Below, piece after piece: positions 58,651-64,000 of a stretch of 64,000 bases of DNA. Location: contig WEDG01000819.1 of NCBI GenBank assembly GCA_017591395.1, positions 269,001-333,000 on the forward strand, read 5' to 3'. This stretch comes from Schistocephalus solidus (Eukaryota > Platyhelminthes > Cestoda > Diphyllobothriidea > Diphyllobothriidae). How positions within the stretch are numbered: position 1 is the stretch's first letter; the number at the start of each line of letters is the position of its first letter. Under the pieces are notes generated by a model. The model was not told the DNA's origin. It made no database searches and saw only the letters and a list, made by a program, of their open reading frames with translations. Made by a program: the position numbers and the translations under genes.

Positions 58651-59090
58651 CTACGGTGTAACCACCTTCTCCTGCTCTTTATGCCTATAATGACGCAGGA
58701 CTTTATAGGCCATTGGAAGTTCTCGATGCCTGTTGATAGAGTTGGCCTTAAAGGTAAGTCGTTCAGCTTTTGAGGTTCCTCGGCCTATGCCAGTCACTCC
58801 TTGAATGGTCAAAAATGTAGCCTGTCTCTTTAGTATGAGGTGGAAGCTGTGAATTGGGTCTAGCGTCCAAGCCGCCAGTTTGTGCTCATGTTGGCGTGTC
58901 TGCAATTCTTGTCCAGTTTCACCGACGTAGTTGCAGTTCTTATCATTACACAATATTTTGTACTAAACTGCGGAGGATTCGTTAAGGGGCAGTTTGTCCT
59001 TGGGTTGCACAACATGAGGACGAATTGTCGTCTGAGGTTGATGGGCTACACACACTCCGGCGGGAGGTAACAGTAGAGAGACTGCCTCGG
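58651..59090 (-). pseudogene. GIY-YIG endonuclease of PLE 3 (one stop)
   Basis: After VVQPKDKLPLNESSAV and a TAG at about 58964 the frame reads YKILCNDKNCNYVGETGQEL (GIY-YIG core with both Cys), RQHEHKL, and a C-terminal part to 58651. It is the linker-plus-nuclease of a PLE, with no RT in the window. Spacing of Cys, YVGETG and HEH matches the nuclease in PLE 1. Confidence 0.75.
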
Positions 59091-59584
59091 AGACTCCTTT
59101 TATGTAGGGAATGGCCCTCCAGACTTCAAGTTGTTGTTATTTTGGCCGTAGTCTGTTTACTCGGCACTTTCTTTGGTTGATAAAATAGATTGGATATCCA
59201 TTCGATTGGAAGAGGTCATTAAGGTACTGTCATTCAGCATTTTTTTCAACTGGCGTGCTGCAATGTGTTTCAACTCTTTCGAATAGACATCGGACGCAGC
59301 AACTTTTGTGTGTGAGAGAGAGAGGGTGATTGCTGTTGAAATGAACATCTCAATATCGTTTTTCGTTTCCCGTAATCCCAATGTATTTTACTAGGCTCCC
59401 TCATTTACATAGACACACCAGAGAAAATTATTAAACTAGCGAATTACGTAAGAATAATAAAAATTCAGCAGTTTCGCATCGTCTATCGTGCAGAGAATAC
59501 ACTGATATAATTAAGATGCAAACACCAGTACCCCTTTAAGGTCATTATATGTGATTTAAGCTTTCCATTTCTCATATGTGAGAC

Positions 59585-59765
59585 AGTCTGCAGCAGAAAA
59601 ACATTGACAACAAAGTCCAGAGATACTGAAATGGCCATTTCGGGCTTATTAGCCGTCATCAGCCATTCAGGCTCCACCACAGGTGTTTTGCCACCCGAGA
59701 CTCGAACCCGTGAATTTTTTACTAGACGTTTTACGCTCTAACCAGTGAACCAGGGGCTGGTTTAA
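59585..59765 (-). mobile_element. Hammerhead SINE, minus copy
   Basis: Minus-strand tRNA-like head with A box TGGTTCACTGGTTAGAGCG and B box GGGTTCGAGTC (about 59700-59755), then the hammerhead and a diverged tail. The pol III boxes are the best preserved of the single copies. Confidence 0.7.
59622..59676 (-). ncRNA. Hammerhead fold, SINE at 59.6 kb
   Basis: Core CUGAUGA, stem II GGCU-AAUA-AGCC, GAAA and stem III UGGCCA are intact. Stem I is AAUGG/UCAGU with mismatches, so folding is weaker than in copy A. Confidence 0.5.
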
Positions 59766-59769
59766 ATAG

Positions 59770-60735
59770 GGAATATTCTTGTTGGTTGGTAGGCGCTCAG
59801 CAACCAGCTATGGACTCACTCGTCCTTTCCTGCCTTGGCGCTCAACTGGCCAACAAAAGAGAGCGAAAGTGAGAAGGAGAGTGAAACTGAAGGCAGAATG
59901 GGACGATTGATTCCCTTGTCAATCGCTTAACTTCTATCAACCAATGAATTACAACACAAATGATCCAAATGTAACGATATAGTTGTTCTGGCTGGAGTTT
60001 CCTCCTCACGCCACCTCCCATTTGTTTCTGCGACATGTATGCCTACTAATGTGCTTTGGGCCCGTTATCAGGATGCGAAATAAGCCTTTGAATGCTTCCC
60101 TTAACAAGCAGCTAAAAATATACATCACTTAGAGCTGAATGTATTCAATGTTATGTGTGTTGTTGAAACGCTGTACAGACACCGAATGGAAGACTATTTA
60201 GAGGAAATGGAATTTCCTTATCATTTTTTGAGTTTTCCCAATAAATGGACCGCATTTTGCAATCGAATGAATCCTCCATTCAAAGCAAAGATCTAAAATA
60301 TTATATATGAATTTCTAAAGATTTTCTATCCCTTAATAATAATTATTAAAAGCGACGGAGAAATAGTTCACGGAAAAATGTTGAGTTAGATCTACAGACA
60401 AGCGTTTTGATTCATTCATTCCAGAACGATTCTTCTTCAGGGAAACATGCAAGAAAATAAGCGAAACTGTACAAAAAAAGAACAAAAACGAAGACTTGCA
60501 ATGTTAGCATTTTGGATCGGAATGACGCAATAGGTTATTCTTTTGGATAACCACGTACATCAAACCAATTTCTGTTTGCCAAACTATAGGTCATGTTCTG
60601 TGCTTGATCCTGCGTACTTGGAGTTTAGGCAGATAAATATCGCAAACTACCCTTAAAGAGCTTCTACCTTTTCTCTCGTCCTCATTGAACAATCTGCATT
60701 TATCGAAGCAGTTTGAACCTATTAAAAGAGATTGA
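59770..60735. other. No gene recognised
   Basis: Non-coding and AT-rich after 60050. Confidence 0.45.
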
Positions 60736-61235
60736 AGGTTAAATATGCAAATGCCGCTTGGAAAAGGAGTTGATGACGTGATCATAACAGTTCGAATGTC
60801 GAGTTCGTCGAGGTCCATCGTATGCTCCACAGAAGGGTGGTGCAGGAACGGTGACTTGCGCGTGAATTAGGTCTAAGTGATAGTAGCCTTGCGCTGCAGC
60901 TACCGCACTCTCTCCTCCTCCCCCATCTGAGCCCGGTGTCAAGATAGAGTCAAGAAGACCGGAGATTGGAGAGGGCGCAGGTGGCTGGCGCGGCCGAGGC
61001 CACCCTGGGCGTGCCACCACACCTGGCTCGGATCCCACGGAGTGGGAGTGCCATTAATGATACATTAAGAAGGAGCCATTGCAGCCTAACTCTCGGTCCG
61101 CCAGTCAGCCACTCCACACAAAACACACATTGGACTGACCACGCGGTCCGAGTTATCCCGTCAGTTGGCAAACTTTCCAGCCACGCCTTTAAGCGCACCG
61201 TGATAGTTTCAAGCGCGTCAGATTGTTTATAGTGA
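60736..61235. other. GC-rich island
   Basis: A roughly 500-base patch clearly richer in GC than anything around it, with frames open on both strands. The minus strand reads PISGLLDSILTPGSDGGGGE. I have a faint memory of similar sequence in flatworm repeats, so an old retroelement end is possible; a promoter CpG-like region is the alternative. No motif decides. Confidence 0.45.
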
Positions 61236-63195
61236 GGAAAATGCGCTGAGCTGTTGACCTCACTCTAATTAATTTGACAATATATAACATAACTATTACG
61301 TCTGTCGTAGTCACGAGATGGATGCCAATGGGTTAGTATACACTTTCAATCGAATGCTACAAGTCATTGCAAGTGTTGTGCATATAGAAGTACCTAATGC
61401 GACCTCTACATGCAGTTTTTAATCTAATAATTGTGTGCAAAATTCGTTCGGCTGCAATTCGTCCTACCACTGTCTTGTTTCTTAATTCCCGGTGAACAGT
61501 TAGAATCTTACCGATCCCATTTGTATAATTATTCACTCAGGCGCGTTACGGCAATGTATTCACGACAATCTGAGGAAAAACCTTTGAATATGTTCTTTTA
61601 TAGTTAGCTGACGTTTGGAAAAAAAGTACGTCACAAAGTATTTCAAAGTCTTTGCATCACTTTATCTCGTAAAATATAGAGATACGTGCCGATGTAAGCG
61701 AGTAATGGGAGAATATTGTGACAACTAATAACGATTTATAATTAGGAGAGGATTTTGTCAGATTCGAATAATTCGTTTGACCTACTTATGAAACGCTCAG
61801 CCGCCGAGGTTTTTAAAAGTAGGTCAAGCGGAACCATTTATCTGAGCATTTATCGTGTACATACCGGAGTAATGCGCATCCTCGTATTAACTAGAAACCA
61901 ACCTATTTCCACTGAGCTGAAAAACCGTTTGAAAGAAATTTGTTTTTTAATCTTATAGTACAAATAATATATTATTATTCTGCTTTGAAATTTAAAAGCA
62001 AAACTATTCTCAACGAACGCCTGTAATATGTTTTTACGACTACTCCTGACAGAATGACATTGCTGTCTGTATGCTGACTGCCATGTTGTATTTCATGCTC
62101 ATAACTTCCTGCTGAACACTGAAGAGAATTGGAAAATTTAAGATGCCAGGAATTTAACTTAAGGACATCTGGGAGTAGCGCTTTGGCAAGGTTAAAATGA
62201 TGCAATTATCCATAAATGTTGCATGAATGGAAACGTCTTGGCAAACAGCGACGCTAACACATCAAAGCCTCCGACCTTCATTCTGCCAACCTCATCTTTG
62301 AGTGAGTAGCATTCAGAGGTATTCTGTAAAAGGATAAAAGAAATCATGAACTTATCTTGGCCAAAAGTTTAAAGTCAAGCTTCTGAAGATCCTTTTCCTC
62401 TCCTGTGGCTTGCATTGGTAAAGTTATTCGTCGTTTAAGGCACAACAATCGGGTTCGTCCATATTAGCATAGGACTCCAAAATTATCCGTTCTGGAGGTC
62501 CCACCCGGAAGTTGCATGCGATTTTACGCATGCACAAACTATATTAAATAGGGTAGATCTCGTACAGAATTAATTTAATCTTGCTCTAACTGTCATAATT
62601 TATGTTCTGCTGATAAATTTACGTTTTCATAATGAACATACACAAGAATACCACCTAGTTCAAAAGGAAAGTTAATAAGCTGCAAATTTTTAATATTTCC
62701 GGCTTGAAATCTTGTGAACTTCACATTTTTACGTTTAATCAGACGCCATGAACGCGAGTGGACCAAAGGTGCGAGAGGTTTCCTGCACATATTAAGTGGT
62801 TGTCAAGGTATTTCAAGTGAACTGAGGTCTGCACACCTCTGTCTTGGTTTCCTGTTCCGCCGCCTCTTTGGTTGGCCTCATCTATATGCATTAACTTAGC
62901 TCAGAGCGTTATGAATGGAGGGGGGCCTAGTCTCCTCTCTCGTCGGTGGTCAGCCCGACCCTCCTTGACATGCACCTCCTCAAAAACAAAACAAAATTTT
63001 TTATGCTAGCGTCATTCATGTTTATGCCAAAAGGGCGAGTAGAGCAAGCAGGCCAAATGAAGAGAATCGACCAACCTGCAGAATGGAAAGAAGGTGTAAC
63101 AGGTGCTAGGGAGATTTCCTGACTTAGAAAACCCACGTTTGGTTGGGGTTAAGTAGAATTTAACACTATGCGAGTTTTCAAAGGCCTATCCCAAC
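61236..63195. other. No gene recognised
   Basis: AT-rich. Short frames (61755-61958 plus, 62714-62899 plus) lack splice support. Confidence 0.4.
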
Positions 63196-63199
63196 TGTT

Positions 63200-63418
63200 T
63201 TATCGTTCGTTTTCATCTTCTAGCCATTTGCTTGTGGGGTAAACGTTCATCTTTTTTGGCAAAATATTTTTAAGCCATCCATGGTCACCCAAATTCGACT
63301 GGGGCCAGTCTTTCTTCATAGAAAAATGCAGCTTTAACTTCATTCGTTGCACATTTTCAGTCTGATGGCAGTTTGGTATTAGTTTCCCAAAAATACATGT
63401 CATATTCTGGGTTTCCAA
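63200..63418 (-). CDS. Unidentified open frame, possible terminal exon
   Basis: The frame is open for about 80 codons counting upstream of 63418, with exon-like composition (MKKDWPQSNLGDHGWLKNIL), and ends in TAA. No strong acceptor was found and there is no nearby AATAAA. Family unknown. Confidence 0.3.
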   Translation of the reverse strand: METQNMTCIFGKLIPNCHQTENVQRMKLKLHFSMKKDWPQSNLGDHGWLKNILPKKMNVYPTSKWLEDENER

Positions 63419-63605
63419 AAGATTGCCTACTTCTGGATTTTGGCGTCAATTTCTTGAGTTGGGGACGAAAATTCCAGCATGATTCTTCTTCTACAATGTG
63501 CTGATGATGCAACGAAGAGCCGGCAGACTATAGGTACTAGCATAGCACAAAAAAAACTTGAAACCACATTCTAGCAACATATTCGTTTGTGCGGACATCT
63601 TCCAG

Positions 63606-63833
63606 GAAGTCAGATGGATTATGGTTTTTATCACAATGGAAGCTAACAAAACGAACTTTAAACTGGCTGCGTCTCCAACTGGCTTAGTGGGCTGGCAATT
63701 ACTGCCAATGGAGGGAATGCTTAATAAGACATTTGACTCGGAACTTCGTTCGGAAGGAGAGAGTGGCCTAAACATTTGTCTGCAGAATCGATTACTCGAG
63801 TTCCTTAGCACAGCCAAGACCAAATATTTGTCG
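63606..63833 (+). CDS. Internal exon, 76 codons, unidentified gene
   Basis: Acceptor GCGGACATCTTCCAG ends at 63605 and donor TCG|GTAACT begins at 63834. The 228 bases are open and begin and end on codon boundaries. The peptide has balanced composition (SPTGLVGWQLLPMEGMLNKT, later NRLLEFLSTAKTKYLS) and two NKT/NKT-type glycosylation sequons. Best plus-strand exon in the window. No family was recognised and the gene would continue past the window end. Confidence 0.5.
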
Positions 63834-64000
63834 GTAACTTTACCGCCTAAAGGTTATTTTGCTATATTGCGCTTGTAAGGGCCGGCAAAGTACACAAACC
63901 CTTCTAGCGATTCATCCCGTTTCTTTTGACGTTGGACTAATGCTTCTTGTAAACACTAGTCAGGATTTTATAATGCAGGTTCTTTACAGGTTTGCTTTTA

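Larger units (their letters stand above)
58375..59370 (-). mobile_element. Penelope-like element 3, 5'-truncated
   Basis: The minus strand begins in the RT-to-nuclease linker (NDLFQSNGYP, WRAIPYIKGVSEA) and runs through the GIY-YIG domain to a 3' region with a hammerhead-derived hairpin (58384-58428). The linker needs at least one frameshift and there is a TAG just before the nuclease. The same 3' region recurs at 17494. Confidence 0.75.

Noticed and set aside
1..64000. CRISPR arrays, bacterial operons, rRNA or organelle genes
   Set aside because: No regularly spaced repeats, ribosome-binding-site-led gene clusters or rRNA-like sequence were seen on either strand.

Overview
This window looks like nuclear DNA of an animal with an AT-rich, repeat-laden genome. 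Most of it is non-coding and every recognisable long coding region is a retroelement. The retroelements are RTE-type non-LTR elements, Penelope-like elements (PLEs, a reverse transcriptase fused to a GIY-YIG nuclease) and tRNA-headed short elements carrying hammerhead ribozyme folds. That mixture, and the particular RTE proteins (including a C-terminal zinc-finger tail), fit a parasitic flatworm, perhaps a diphyllobothriid tapeworm. The placement rests on remembered family resemblance, not on a search.

Layout. At 1.7-4.4 kb a tRNA-headed hammerhead SINE array arranged as an inverted repeat adjoins a PLE that is itself an inverted pair. RTE remnants lie at 6.3-6.9 kb and 8.9-9.6 kb. At 14.5 kb there is an inverted pair of a second hammerhead-like repeat. 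A different SINE family occurs at 16.7 and 18.5 kb. The longest RTE copy (18.8-21.6 kb) is decayed and has lost its catalytic YADD segment. At 26.7-26.9 kb there is another inverted SINE pair, followed by an RTE fragment at 27.1-27.9 kb. A PLE with nearly complete domain content but many stops covers 30.0-32.2 kb, and a PLE N-terminal fragment lies at 33.2 kb. From about 37 to 53 kb the minus strand carries several short open segments bounded by good splice sites, best explained as exons of one or two unidentified host genes with large introns. Hammerhead-like repeats recur at 47.2-48.1 and 53.8-54.2 kb, a SINE inverted pair at 50.1-50.5 kb, a third PLE at 58.4-59.4 kb and one more SINE at 59.6 kb. 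The window ends with a well-formed plus-strand exon at 63.6 kb.

The main theme is that four kinds of ribozyme-associated retroelement recur, and that short and long families alike are found as head-to-head inverted pairs (minus copy on the left, plus copy on the right). No rRNA, functional tRNA, CRISPR array or bacterial-style operon was seen. No host gene could be named.
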